DNA of 64,000 nucleotides from JACPFJ01 sp036504875. Its GTDB lineage: Bacteria > Desulfobacterota > Desulfuromonadia > Geobacterales > Pseudopelobacteraceae. The notes beneath the pieces were generated by a model. The model saw only the letters and a list, made by a program, of their open reading frames with translations. It made no database searches and was not told the DNA's origin. The translations under genes and the position numbers were made by a program. The first letter of the stretch is position 1, and each line of letters opens with the position of its first letter. The DNA is taken from the NCBI GenBank assembly GCA_036504875.1, contig DASXUK010000010.1, positions 12,305-76,304 on the forward strand. Direction: 5' to 3'. This document shows, in pieces, positions 9,580 through 17,729 of the stretch.

Positions 9580-9855
9580 TTATTCTTCCCAGCCCCCATC
9601 GTCATAGCCTTCTTCATTAACATCATCTCCGAAAGCAAAGTCATCTTCTTCCAAGCCATCAGAATCCTCATCCAGATAGGGTGCTATAGGTTGCTCATCC
9701 TCCTCGGCAATACGTTCAAAACGTGCCAGCAGTTCAGGATTCTCACAAAACCCGCCCACTTTATATTTGCATGACTCCAGTTCACACAAATCAAAGAGTT
9801 GAATCTCACTGCATAGTCGCTTAGAGGGCTTCTTTAACTCTTGTTCCTCATCCAT
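9580..9855 (-). CDS. Small Cys4 protein with acidic tail, unknown function
   Basis: Encodes 91 residues from ATG 9855, which has AAGGA (complement of 9863-9867) seven bases upstream. An in-frame ATG at 9891 would give 103 residues and overlap fbp by 14 bases but lacks a ribosome site. The first half carries four cysteines (C15, C24, C29, C37; C-x8-C-x4-C-x7-C), a possible metal or Fe-S site. The last ~40 residues are almost wholly Asp/Glu/Gly with no hydrophobic core. It is cytoplasmic and translationally linked to fbp. I recall similar proteins only as Geobacter-type hypotheticals; no function is assigned. Confidence 0.75.
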   Translation of the reverse strand: MDEEQELKKPSKRLCSEIQLFDLCELESCKYKVGGFCENPELLARFERIAEEDEQPIAPYLDEDSDGLEEDDFAFGDDVNEEGYDDGGWEE

Positions 9856-9877
9856 AACCTGTTCCTTCAACAGTTTA

Positions 9878-10822
9878 TTAGCAATGTCCATTTAAAAATT
9901 CACTGGCCTTTTCAACATCGTCCTGGCACCCGATATAGATCGGGCTTCTCTGATCAAGCCCGTCAGGGACAATATCAAGAATGGGAATTTTACCATTGGT
10001 GGCCGCCCCGCCCGCCTGTTCAATCAAGAACGCCATCGGATTTAACTCAAATAACAATCGAAGCTTGCCATTCGGTGCGTCTTTAAGGGCTGGATACATA
10101 AAAATCCCCTTGCCCTTCATGAGCACCTGGTTAATATCAGGAACGAATCCACCGGAGTACCTGAGCTTGGCTCCCTTATCCTCCAAATGACGGATAAAAC
10201 GTTCGTTTTCATCAGTATAATTTTTACGCAATCCGCCGGGAGAATATATGTCCCCGGCAGGTTTCATCCGGACATTTTCCCTGGTCAGGGTATATTCCAT
10301 CAATTGGTTCATGGTAAACTCATAGACCCCTTTACCGACGGAATAAACCAAGGAAACTCTCGGTCCGTAAAGGATATAAATAGCCCCTACCATCTTGCGT
10401 CCCGGTTGAAGCAATTCACAACCCTGATAAATACCCATAATAGTACCGACAGCCAGATTTACATCAACCAGTGAAGAACCATCCAGCGGATCATAGGCAA
10501 CAGAGAACATGCCCCGCGGATTACTGCTCACCTCATATATTTCATCCATTTCCTCGGAAGCAATGTTACAAACCACACCGGAATGTATCATTCGTTTACG
10601 CATGATGCGATCGGACAGCACATCCAGAGCCAGCTGTTCTTCGCCATAAAGATTCGAGGTACCTGCCACGCCCAGGTCACCGGTCCGTACAGCATTGATC
10701 ACGTATTTGCTTGCCTCGGCAACTTCACAGATCAGATGAACCATGTTGTCACTGATATTCTGATCTCTCAGATGCCTGCGCAAATCGATCTGAAATTTCG
10801 TCTTGCCTGCCTCGCTGGACAT
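9878..10822 (-). CDS. fbp: Fructose-1,6-bisphosphatase class I
   Basis: A 314-residue enzyme hydrolysing fructose 1,6-bisphosphate to fructose 6-phosphate in gluconeogenesis. The metal and phosphate-binding signature DPLDGSS lies near residue 111, preceded by the acidic ASEEMDE, and a GKLRLLFELNP segment follows near 270. The length is slightly under the 330 of E. coli Fbp but all parts seem present. Start ATG 10822 has AGGAGGG close upstream. The 225 bases before it are AT-rich with no gene. The small Cys4 gene follows with near overlap. Confidence 0.95.
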   Translation of the reverse strand: MSSEAGKTKFQIDLRRHLRDQNISDNMVHLICEVAEASKYVINAVRTGDLGVAGTSNLYGEEQLALDVLSDRIMRKRMIHSGVVCNIASEEMDEIYEVSSNPRGMFSVAYDPLDGSSLVDVNLAVGTIMGIYQGCELLQPGRKMVGAIYILYGPRVSLVYSVGKGVYEFTMNQLMEYTLTRENVRMKPAGDIYSPGGLRKNYTDENERFIRHLEDKGAKLRYSGGFVPDINQVLMKGKGIFMYPALKDAPNGKLRLLFELNPMAFLIEQAGGAATNGKIPILDIVPDGLDQRSPIYIGCQDDVEKASEFLNGHC

Positions 10823-11047
10823 GAACCCTCCTATTGATAATTAAGTAAAAGCAATTCAAGTGTTTAACATTACTATAAATTTATAGGTTTAACAAGCCTC
10901 AAAAAAATTTAGTTTCAATAATTTTTTAATATTTTCAGCCTAAACATCAAAAAGCGGGAGTGACGAGATATAGGTGAATCATAGGGGATATGCCAACCAA
11001 TCGAGGCTATAATGAAACTTCCTACAAAGGCTGTCAGCATGAATTCT

Positions 11048-11806
11048 TTAAAATTCGTAAATGGCGCCATCATGGAGAAGTTCTATCTGCTGCATTCCAA
11101 GACTCTTTATCTCATTTTTTATAATTTCATAATATTGTGGCTTTGGGTGAGTAATGAGAATTCGTTTTGGTAGTACCTTTATCTTTTCCAATTCCGCAAT
11201 TAGCAACGAGCATGTCAGATGCTTGGTCAGAAGCGCCAGCGACTCCATGCTATTGGGAAAAGAAACCTCTATTATAAGGGCATCTACATCAGAAACATGA
11301 TTCCAAAATTCAACAGTAGGCCCGGTATCGCCTGTATAGGCAAGCGTCTTCCCCTCCTTGGCAAGAATATAACCGACCGCAGGAACCGTATGGTTTACTG
11401 ATACAGCTTTTACCGAGTAACCACCCACCTTGAATTCCTGATTGGTAAGAATGGTTTCGAAATTCAGGACCGGATTTTCATCGTCAGGCAACCTGGTAAA
11501 GTCAGGCCAGATTATATTATTAAAAAGATGGTTCTTAAGTGCCGATATAACATCGATGGTACTGAAGACCTTGACTGTATGATGGATGTTTTTAATGATG
11601 ATATTATCGGCCAGGACAGGTATGCCGCGAATATGATCGAGATGGGAGTGGGTGATCAAAATGTTATGTATCTTCCACTGTTCCTTTTCGGTCAAAACAG
11701 AGCCGGTAGTGCCAGCATCCAATAGAAGATGGTCATCAACCAGAAAAGCCGGGGGTCGGAAGTCCGGAAACTCCGCGCCAGCGCTGCCCAAGACCCGCAA
11801 CCTCAT
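11048..11806 (-). CDS. Metallo-beta-lactamase fold hydrolase, class II cAMP phosphodiesterase-like
   Basis: A 252-residue cytoplasmic protein. Metal-binding motif THSHLDHIRG lies near residue 50, with a downstream NHTVPAVGY histidine, an AYTGDTGPT aspartate near 160 and a late THPKP histidine. The layout fits the class II 3',5'-cyclic nucleotide phosphodiesterase (PDE1/CpdP) family and the related RNase Z group. I chose ATG 11806 over ATG 11833 because AAAGGA precedes it by about seven bases and MRLRVLGSAG is the normal family start. The substrate cannot be decided from sequence. Confidence 0.8.
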   Translation of the reverse strand: MRLRVLGSAGAEFPDFRPPAFLVDDHLLLDAGTTGSVLTEKEQWKIHNILITHSHLDHIRGIPVLADNIIIKNIHHTVKVFSTIDVISALKNHLFNNIIWPDFTRLPDDENPVLNFETILTNQEFKVGGYSVKAVSVNHTVPAVGYILAKEGKTLAYTGDTGPTVEFWNHVSDVDALIIEVSFPNSMESLALLTKHLTCSLLIAELEKIKVLPKRILITHPKPQYYEIIKNEIKSLGMQQIELLHDGAIYEF

Positions 11807-11951
11807 AAACGTTCCTTTCAAGAACAAGGTCAACCCGAGAAAAAATTAATCCTATTTTGTAACACCGATGTCAATAAAGTCAAGGATTGGAAGAACCTTA
11901 CCCTGGCATAACTTTTTTATAATTGCTGCAAACAATATTTTTGGAACAATT

Positions 11952-12776
11952 CTATGATAGTTTCTGGCAAAGCGGGCACAAGTGAGTGCCCCTTTGTCCG
12001 ACCCTGATTTTGATGATCTTTGTCCCGCAGACAAAGCACTGACAGCCATCTCTGCCATAGACGCTAATCAGGAATTTTCCAGCTTTAAAGACACCGTCGA
12101 TATTAGCTCCATTAGCAGCAACCGCTTCGTCTAATACCGCTTTAATACTAATAAACAAGCGCTTTACCTCAGCGGGCTCAAGATGGCTGGATATCGTGAG
12201 TGGGTGGAGTCGGGCACGAAAAAGGCTCTCATCGGCATAAATATTCCCGATACCCGCCAGAAAGGACTGATCAAGCAGCAGCGGCTTGAGCTGGCGGCGA
12301 TAAGCAGCCAGCCGCGAGGCAAACTCTTCAGAACCAACAGACAAGGCATCCGGACCCAGACCGGAAATGACCGCGGCGGGATCATCCACTAGCCATACCC
12401 GACCGAATTTACGCGGATCATCGAAACGCAAGGCCACATTGTTATCCAACAACAGCGCCAGACGGGTGTAACGGTCAAAGGCCTGCTCATGTGGAACCAG
12501 GAACAATCTTCCGGTCATGCGCAGGTGGACAACCAGAAAACATTCAGCATTAGCCTGCTCGTTTGGCGATTTCAAGCCCAGGATCAAAAATTTGCCATGC
12601 CGGGTTACAGAGGCGAATTGATATCCTTCCAGCTCCAACAGAGAATCTCTACTGGAAACTTTGGAAAAAACCCCTTTCCAAACCTGATGCACAGCCCGGA
12701 TGCATCGCCCCTGTAGCGATGGAACACCATCCCGTAGGCTCCGAGCTATGTTTTCGACCTCAGGCAGTTCCGGCAA
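11952..12776 (-). CDS. mutM: Formamidopyrimidine-DNA glycosylase
   Basis: A 274-residue base-excision repair enzyme that removes 8-oxoguanine and formamidopyrimidines and nicks abasic sites. The N-terminus MPELPEVE supplies the catalytic Pro2 and Glu3. The helix-two-turn-helix region around SFLAGIGNIYADE is intact. The C-terminus has the zinc finger C-x2-C-x16-C-x2-C (CFVC ... CPLC). Length is normal. The closely related Nei group usually differs in these segments, so MutM/Fpg is preferred. Confidence 0.96.
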   Translation of the reverse strand: MPELPEVENIARSLRDGVPSLQGRCIRAVHQVWKGVFSKVSSRDSLLELEGYQFASVTRHGKFLILGLKSPNEQANAECFLVVHLRMTGRLFLVPHEQAFDRYTRLALLLDNNVALRFDDPRKFGRVWLVDDPAAVISGLGPDALSVGSEEFASRLAAYRRQLKPLLLDQSFLAGIGNIYADESLFRARLHPLTISSHLEPAEVKRLFISIKAVLDEAVAANGANIDGVFKAGKFLISVYGRDGCQCFVCGTKIIKIRVGQRGTHLCPLCQKLS

Positions 12777-12969
12777 AAAAGCTCCTTTAGATGGGGCAGG
12801 GTATGTATCAAATGATGATCGGATGATAAAGAATAAGGACCTGAACCCTATCAGCTATGAAGGCCACTCGGAAGCGGAGTTCAGCCACGGCCTTTGTCGA
12901 AGCCTGCATCAAAAAACTGCACCCCGAACTGTATCAACAGGTTTGTGTAAGTTCCAACAAGTGGGAGGG

Positions 12970-13161
12970 TTAATTCGGACCTGCCTGAGTGTTTGATTTA
13001 TCCTTTGGTTTATGTTGCGCATGCAGCACCACCAGAAAAAACGGAAACACCCCCGATAAAAGTCCCCACAGGATGGGGTTTTTTCCACGCCGCCTGGCCA
13101 TGTAGCTACCCAGTGCTGCAGGCAGACCAAATAGCAGCAGCAAAAAGATTAATTCACTCAT
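12970..13161 (-). CDS. Small membrane protein, unknown function
   Basis: Encodes 63 residues from ATG 13161, with AAGGA about eight bases upstream. There are two hydrophobic segments, about residues 4-19 and 32-47, joined by a short basic loop (ARRRGKNP), and a charged C-terminal tail. A longer frame from 13239 has no ribosome site. It lies between the exported DsrE protein gene and mutM on the same strand. No family is recognised. Confidence 0.55.
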   Translation of the reverse strand: MSELIFLLLLFGLPAALGSYMARRRGKNPILWGLLSGVFPFFLVVLHAQHKPKDKSNTQAGPN

Positions 13162-13345
13162 CAGATTTCCTTGTTTTTGCAGATGGATCGACTGTGAAGA
13201 GTGTAGCACTCCTCCGCCCCGGTTTGCAAACCGCAACATTTATCAGACAACAATACTTGAGAGAATGTTTGAAAAGGCAAACAGAATGTCGTACGGGGAC
13301 GGCGCTGCAAAACGTGAAATGTTGAAAAGTTTATTTCGAAGTTCC

Positions 13346-13387
13346 CAAAACAAAGGCGCTTCGTGTACCGAAGCACCTTTGTTTTTT
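13346..13387. terminator. Intrinsic terminator downstream of the DsrE-family gene
   Basis: CAAAGGcGCTTCG and CGAAGCaCCTTTG form a long stem around loop TGTAC (13351-13381). It is flanked by AAAA on one side and TTTTTT on the other, so it can work in both directions. It ends transcription of the minus-strand gene that stops at 13398. Confidence 0.85.
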
Positions 13388-13397
13388 ATAGACCAGC

Positions 13398-13883
13398 TTA
13401 CATCCAGGCAACCACAGCATCAGCTATATTCTTCATCAGCCAGTCGGCACCCTGTTTATCCACAAAATCGTATTTGTCCCCACCAACAGCCCCCATATAC
13501 TCGGCGCAAGGCGGACACACTCCGAACGTCGCACCCTTTTCCTTCAGCTTTTTCATTAATTCCGCGGCACTGCCAAATTTCTTGAAGATCGGTGACTCAA
13601 TCCTTTCGGCCTTGCCCTTGACCGCCAACTCAGCCCCATCCAGCGTCATCCAGACGTGAACCGCCCCAAAGCCCTTGTCGAGTGCTGTCACAGCACATAA
13701 TAAGCTCAAGATAGCCTTGTTGGGATTGCTGCCGCCGTTGGTAGCCACGACAATGTATTTTTTGCCTTCAGCTGGTGCAGCAGAAGCGTTTCCGGCTATA
13801 AGTCCCCCCAGCGCCACAGCACCAAAACCGGCCCCCACACCCTTCAGAAAATCTCCCCTGGTGATATTTTTACTTTCTTCCAT
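13398..13883 (-). CDS. Exported DsrE/DsrF-family protein
   Basis: A 161-residue protein. Residues 1-36 are a secretion signal resembling a Tat signal with only one arginine (TRGDFLK followed by a Gly/Ala-rich helix, ending ASAA). Residues 42-161 have the DsrE fold, with a cysteine pair C123/C126 in GVCPPCAEYMG where family members carry sulfur-relay or disulfide cysteines. DsrE proteins are mostly cytoplasmic sulfur carriers; an exported form with CPPC suggests periplasmic sulfane-sulfur or thiol handling. It is adjacent to a LysR gene and an exported rhodanese, which supports a sulfur role by context only. Start ATG 13883 is preceded by GAGG. Confidence 0.8.
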   Translation of the reverse strand: MEESKNITRGDFLKGVGAGFGAVALGGLIAGNASAAPAEGKKYIVVATNGGSNPNKAILSLLCAVTALDKGFGAVHVWMTLDGAELAVKGKAERIESPIFKKFGSAAELMKKLKEKGATFGVCPPCAEYMGAVGGDKYDFVDKQGADWLMKNIADAVVAWM

Positions 13884-13978
13884 AGCCGCCTCCTCGCAAG
13901 ATGATTACGAGAAGCAGTGTAGACGAATGTAACTAGCTGTCAAATGGGTAATATCTATGATTTGCCAGGTTTGTATCG

Positions 13979-14884
13979 TTAATTCGATTTCTTCTCACCA
14001 TGCGCGAGCATCAGCCCCCAGAATACTGCCGCCGCCGGAGATAGCTCCCGGCTGTCCCGGCGGGCAGCGTAAAAGGTTCTGGAAATATTTAGTCCCGGAA
14101 TCCTGACCGTGGTTAGTTGCCCGTTGGCAAGCTCTTCGGCTATGGAGATGCTGGAAACAAACGCATATCCGGCACCGTTCAAGAGCGCGCGGCGGATGGC
14201 CTCACTACTGCCAAGCATGGCTACGATGGTAAGGGCGTCCTTGTTGATCCAGGTCCCAGCCAGCGCCTCGTAAACCGCCTTTTGAGTTCCCGAACCATCC
14301 TCACGAACCAGCAGTGGGACCTTGCACAGCTCAGCCTGACTGAGACCGTGCTTGAATTTAATGACACGATCAGGAGAAACCGCGCATACGATCGTGTCCT
14401 GCCCCATCGGTTGAAATTCGATGCGCTCATCTTCATAGCGCCCGCCGATGAAACCCAGTTCAATATCCTCATTCAGCAACTGCTGGACCACTGAGCGGCT
14501 GTCCCCCTGAACCACCTCCAAACGAACCTTGGGGTACTCATGGAGAAAGTGCTTCAATACCGCCGGGATCAACCAGGTGCCAGGAATATTGCTGGCACCG
14601 ACCCGCAACACGACATCCTCCATCCCGAGAAAACGGCGGATCGCAGATCGGGAGTCATCGCAATCAGACAATATTTTACGCGCCCGACCAAAAAACAACT
14701 TGCCGGCCTCTGTCAATAGCGCTCCACCCCGCCCACGATCAAAGAGCCGGATACCCAATTCATCCTCCAGACCTATAATATGCTGGCTGGCGGTCGATTG
14801 GGTAATACACGTTTTTTCAGCTCCTTTGGAAAAACTGTGCGTCTCAGCGATTGCCACAAATACTTCCAGCTGCTTTAAGGTCAT
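13979..14884 (-). CDS. LysR-family transcriptional regulator
   Basis: A 301-residue regulator. The N-terminal winged helix-turn-helix (residues 1-60, FSKGAEKTCITQSTASQHIIGLEDELG) binds DNA, and residues about 90-295 form the periplasmic-binding-like effector domain. The sequence resembles CysB/CbbR-like LysR proteins, including those near selenium or sulfur genes, but the effector is unknown. It is divergent from the rhodanese-DUF3047 pair across 117 bases that contain two inverted repeats, the usual LysR arrangement of self-repression and activation of the divergent operon. Confidence 0.9.
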   Translation of the reverse strand: MTLKQLEVFVAIAETHSFSKGAEKTCITQSTASQHIIGLEDELGIRLFDRGRGGALLTEAGKLFFGRARKILSDCDDSRSAIRRFLGMEDVVLRVGASNIPGTWLIPAVLKHFLHEYPKVRLEVVQGDSRSVVQQLLNEDIELGFIGGRYEDERIEFQPMGQDTIVCAVSPDRVIKFKHGLSQAELCKVPLLVREDGSGTQKAVYEALAGTWINKDALTIVAMLGSSEAIRRALLNGAGYAFVSSISIAEELANGQLTTVRIPGLNISRTFYAARRDSRELSPAAAVFWGLMLAHGEKKSN

Positions 14885-15001
14885 GAAAGCCCTCTTGTAT
14901 TGATAAAATCGATTGACTTGATCGCAATCTTACAAAAAATCAATTTGCGTTACAATACAAAAGGATGCTAGTCGTGTACAATCTCAATATTGGAGGCTGT
15001 A
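14885..15001. promoter_or_regulatory. Divergent control region between lysR and rhodanese genes, with inverted repeats
   Basis: TTGTATTG at 14895-14902 and CAATACAA at 14953-14960 are perfect 8-base inverted copies. A second pair, CGCAA at 14923-14927 and TTGCG at 14945-14949, is nested inside. Their centres differ by about 8 bases, so they could be separate recognition and activation sites for the LysR protein. GGAGG at 14992-14996 is the ribosome site of the rhodanese gene. I could not fix the -35/-10 boxes with confidence. Confidence 0.55.
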
Positions 15002-15415
15002 ATGTTCAAACGTATCATTGTTGCCGGTATGCTGACCCTCTGTGCTGGTTCTGTTTTTGCTGCCCAGTACATAAAACCGGATGAACTTAGAAACAAGCTC
15101 GAGCAAAAAAAGCCGGTGATCATCATTGATATTCAGACCCCTGCAGATTTTGCCGTCCATCACCTCGAGAGTTCCCTGGAAACCAACGCTTACCCAGTTA
15201 AAAGCGATGAGGAACGAAAAAAACTCGACACCACCCTTCCGGCCATCAAGTCATCCAACTCACCGGTTGTTATAGTCTGCCCACGCGGGAAGGGCGGCGC
15301 GGTGAACAGTTACGAATATCTGAAATCACAGGGAGTTCCAGAAGAGAGACTTTTTATCCTTGAAGGCGGCATGGCCGGCTGGCCTTACAAGGACCTTCTT
15401 AAACAGGGCCGATGA
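15002..15415 (+). CDS. Exported rhodanese-like sulfurtransferase
   Basis: Encodes 137 residues from ATG 15002, five bases after GGAGG; an in-frame ATG at 14990 would place that ribosome site inside the gene. Residues 1-20 are a signal peptide ending VFA. The rest is one rhodanese domain with active-site Cys93 in loop CPRGKGG. The Arg/Lys-rich loop fits an anionic sulfur donor such as thiosulfate or persulfide. The location should be periplasmic. Its stop overlaps the start of the DUF3047 gene (ATGA), so the two are translationally coupled and probably controlled by the divergent LysR protein. Confidence 0.85.
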   Translation: MFKRIIVAGMLTLCAGSVFAAQYIKPDELRNKLEQKKPVIIIDIQTPADFAVHHLESSLETNAYPVKSDEERKKLDTTLPAIKSSNSPVVIVCPRGKGGAVNSYEYLKSQGVPEERLFILEGGMAGWPYKDLLKQGR

Positions 15416-16053
15416 GATATCCGGCTCTTCTACTAGCAGTCCTTCTACTATCTCCCGGCCATTCCAGCGCTGAAGAAATAAACATCAGCCGGTTTTCCAG
15501 TGCCGGGCTTTCCGGCTGGGAAACAAAAAAATTCAAGGGCCAAACTGATTACACCCTGTTAAAAGAAAATAACGGTACCGTTGTCAAGGCACACAGCAAA
15601 GGAACCGCATCCGGGTTATTTAAAAAAGTGCAGCTGGACCCGGAGCGGTTCCGATATCTGCGCTGGTCGTGGAAAATCGCCGGGACAGTGACCGGCGGGG
15701 ATGAACACAAGAAAGCCGGGGATGACTATGCCGCACGGGTGTATGTCGTTTTTCCGGGGCGTTTTTTCTGGCAGACCAGGGCGATTAACTACATCTGGGC
15801 TAACCGATTACAGATTGGCCAGTCAATCCCAAATGCATTTACTGGCAATGCCATGATGGTGGCAGTTGAATCAGGAACAGCCCAAGCAGGTCAATGGCTT
15901 CACGAACAACGCGACATACTGGCTGATTATCGCCTGCTGTTCGGTGATGAGCCTGGCCAGATTGGCGCCATTGCCATCATGACCGATTGCGACAATACTG
16001 GCAGCGAGGCCACTGCCTGGTATGGTGAGATCAGCATTTCAACCAGCAAGTGA
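15412..16053 (+). CDS. DUF3047 family exported protein
   Basis: A 213-residue protein with a signal peptide (to about residue 20, HSSAEE). The mature part matches my memory of DUF3047: an LRWSWKI motif near residue 83, a DDYAARVYVVF segment near 105-115, and near 182-192 a MTDCDNTGSEATAWYG stretch. The fold is likely a beta sandwich; biochemical role unknown. Its start overlaps the end of the rhodanese gene by four bases. Co-occurrence with exported rhodanese and DsrE proteins suggests a periplasmic sulfur-linked task, but that is inference. Confidence 0.8.
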   Translation: MRYPALLLAVLLLSPGHSSAEEINISRFSSAGLSGWETKKFKGQTDYTLLKENNGTVVKAHSKGTASGLFKKVQLDPERFRYLRWSWKIAGTVTGGDEHKKAGDDYAARVYVVFPGRFFWQTRAINYIWANRLQIGQSIPNAFTGNAMMVAVESGTAQAGQWLHEQRDILADYRLLFGDEPGQIGAIAIMTDCDNTGSEATAWYGEISISTSK

Positions 16054-16205
16054 TCTCCACTTTTCCCCCTCAGTGACCGGAAATCAAATAAATTATCTTC
16101 GTTTACAAACACCTTCCAAGTATAAATTTCATCCACCGTCTGATTTTTTAGTTAAAATATGATAGGTACTTGCGAAGGTTCTCAAAAACTACCACGAGGG
16201 AAATT

Positions 16206-17714
16206 ATGAAACTAGATTTGATCGCCGTACATCCGATTGAACACACTACCCCTGCCCTTGTCATTGGCTGCTGGGAAGACTATCAGGATGAAATATTCAC
16301 CCAATCCAATACCGCTTTGAACGGCTGCCTTGGCCGTTTGGCATCCAGCCGCGAGTTCAGCGGCAAGATTAACACCAGCCATCTGCTGCATACCCTGGGC
16401 AGACTGCCAAGCGAACGACTCTTGCTGGTGGGACTTGGAAAGCGAGCGGAATTGGATGATGAGCGACTTCGGCAAGCGGCCGGTAATGCGGTGCAGACGC
16501 TGCGTACGGCCAGAATTTCATCCTTTTCCACGACGCTGCATTTAGCAGGTAAGGAAAACACGGCGATTGAGGCAGTCTGTGAGGGGACCCTGCTCGGAAG
16601 TTACATATTTGAGCATTATAAAACCAAGGATAAAGATCAGCGTTTCCACTTTGACCGGATGTGCCTGCTGCTGCCGAAGGGCTCTACAACCGGTAATGCC
16701 CGCGCCAGGGTCGACCGCACCCACATTATCTGTCAGGGAGTCCGGCTAGCCCGCGATCTGGTATCGCAGCCGGGTAACGTAGCCACCACCGGTTTTTTGG
16801 CCAATACCGCGCGGGAACTAGCTGTTCGTTATCCTTTGCAATGTAGTGTTTATGAGCAGGAAGACCTGGAGAAGATGGAGATGAATGCCCTTTTGGCGGT
16901 TGGCAAAGGAGCTGCGGAACCGCCCCGCTTGATCGTACTGAAGTACCGGGGTGCAGGAGAAAAGGATCGTCCGGTGGTGCTGGTAGGCAAGGGAATTACC
17001 TTCGACTCGGGAGGAATTTCCATAAAACCGGGAGCCGGGATGGAGGAGATGAAGACCGACATGGCCGGTGCAGCCGCGGTGCTGGGTATTATGGAGGCTG
17101 CGGCTGGGCTTAAGCTGCCGGTCAACCTGGTGGGGATTATTCCTACTGCGGAGAATATGCCGGACGGTAAGGCCTTCAGGCCGGGCGATGTGGTCACTTC
17201 GCTGTCCGGGACCACCATTGAGATTACCAATACCGACGCCGAAGGGCGCCTGATTCTGAGCGACGCGCTGCACTTCGCTCAGAAATACCGGCCCTTGGCG
17301 ATGATCGATCTGGCCACCCTGACCGGCGCCTGCGTCGTGGCGCTGGGACATCTGGCCAGCGGCCTGATGGGCAATGATCAGCGCCTGGTGGGCGCGCTCA
17401 AGCGGGCCGGGGAACGCAGCGGAGAGCGGGTTTGGGAACTGCCGCTCTGGGATGGCTACGGCGAGACCATGAAAAGCGACATTGCCGATTTGAAGAACGC
17501 CGGCAGCCGCGACGGCGGCAGCATCACCGCAGCGTGGTTCCTGAAGCAGTTCGTCGGCAAAACCCGTTGGGCACACTTGGACATTGCCGGTACCGCCTGG
17601 AGCGACAAAACGCTGCCCTACTCCCCCAAAGGAGCCACCGGGGTTGGCGTGCGCCTCTTGCTGGAGTATCTTAGCGAACTCGGCAAGGGAGGCCGGAGCT
17701 TGGACAAAAAATGA
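16206..17714 (+). CDS. pepA: Leucyl aminopeptidase (M17)
   Basis: Encodes 502 residues from ATG 16206, with GAGGG (16196-16200) five bases upstream; a TTG 36 bases earlier is less likely. It is a cytoplasmic two-metal M17 aminopeptidase removing N-terminal residues from peptides. The catalytic domain (about residue 175 onward) has GKGITFDSGG (metal-binding Lys and Asp), KTDMAGAA and the signature NTDAEGRL with its Asp and Glu ligands. Length is normal. E. coli PepA also binds DNA, but nothing here shows that role. It converges on the ygjP-like gene. Confidence 0.95.
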   Translation: MKLDLIAVHPIEHTTPALVIGCWEDYQDEIFTQSNTALNGCLGRLASSREFSGKINTSHLLHTLGRLPSERLLLVGLGKRAELDDERLRQAAGNAVQTLRTARISSFSTTLHLAGKENTAIEAVCEGTLLGSYIFEHYKTKDKDQRFHFDRMCLLLPKGSTTGNARARVDRTHIICQGVRLARDLVSQPGNVATTGFLANTARELAVRYPLQCSVYEQEDLEKMEMNALLAVGKGAAEPPRLIVLKYRGAGEKDRPVVLVGKGITFDSGGISIKPGAGMEEMKTDMAGAAAVLGIMEAAAGLKLPVNLVGIIPTAENMPDGKAFRPGDVVTSLSGTTIEITNTDAEGRLILSDALHFAQKYRPLAMIDLATLTGACVVALGHLASGLMGNDQRLVGALKRAGERSGERVWELPLWDGYGETMKSDIADLKNAGSRDGGSITAAWFLKQFVGKTRWAHLDIAGTAWSDKTLPYSPKGATGVGVRLLLEYLSELGKGGRSLDKK

Positions 17715-17729
17715 CGTGATCGATGATTA

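Noticed and set aside
12857..12973. A 38-codon plus-strand frame (MKATRKRSS...) between mutM and the small membrane gene
   Set aside because: No ribosome site, overlaps the end of the neighbouring gene, no family; chance frame or very old remnant.
16818..17576. A 252-codon minus-strand frame inside pepA
   Set aside because: Antisense to the conserved catalytic domain of pepA, no ribosome site or domain.
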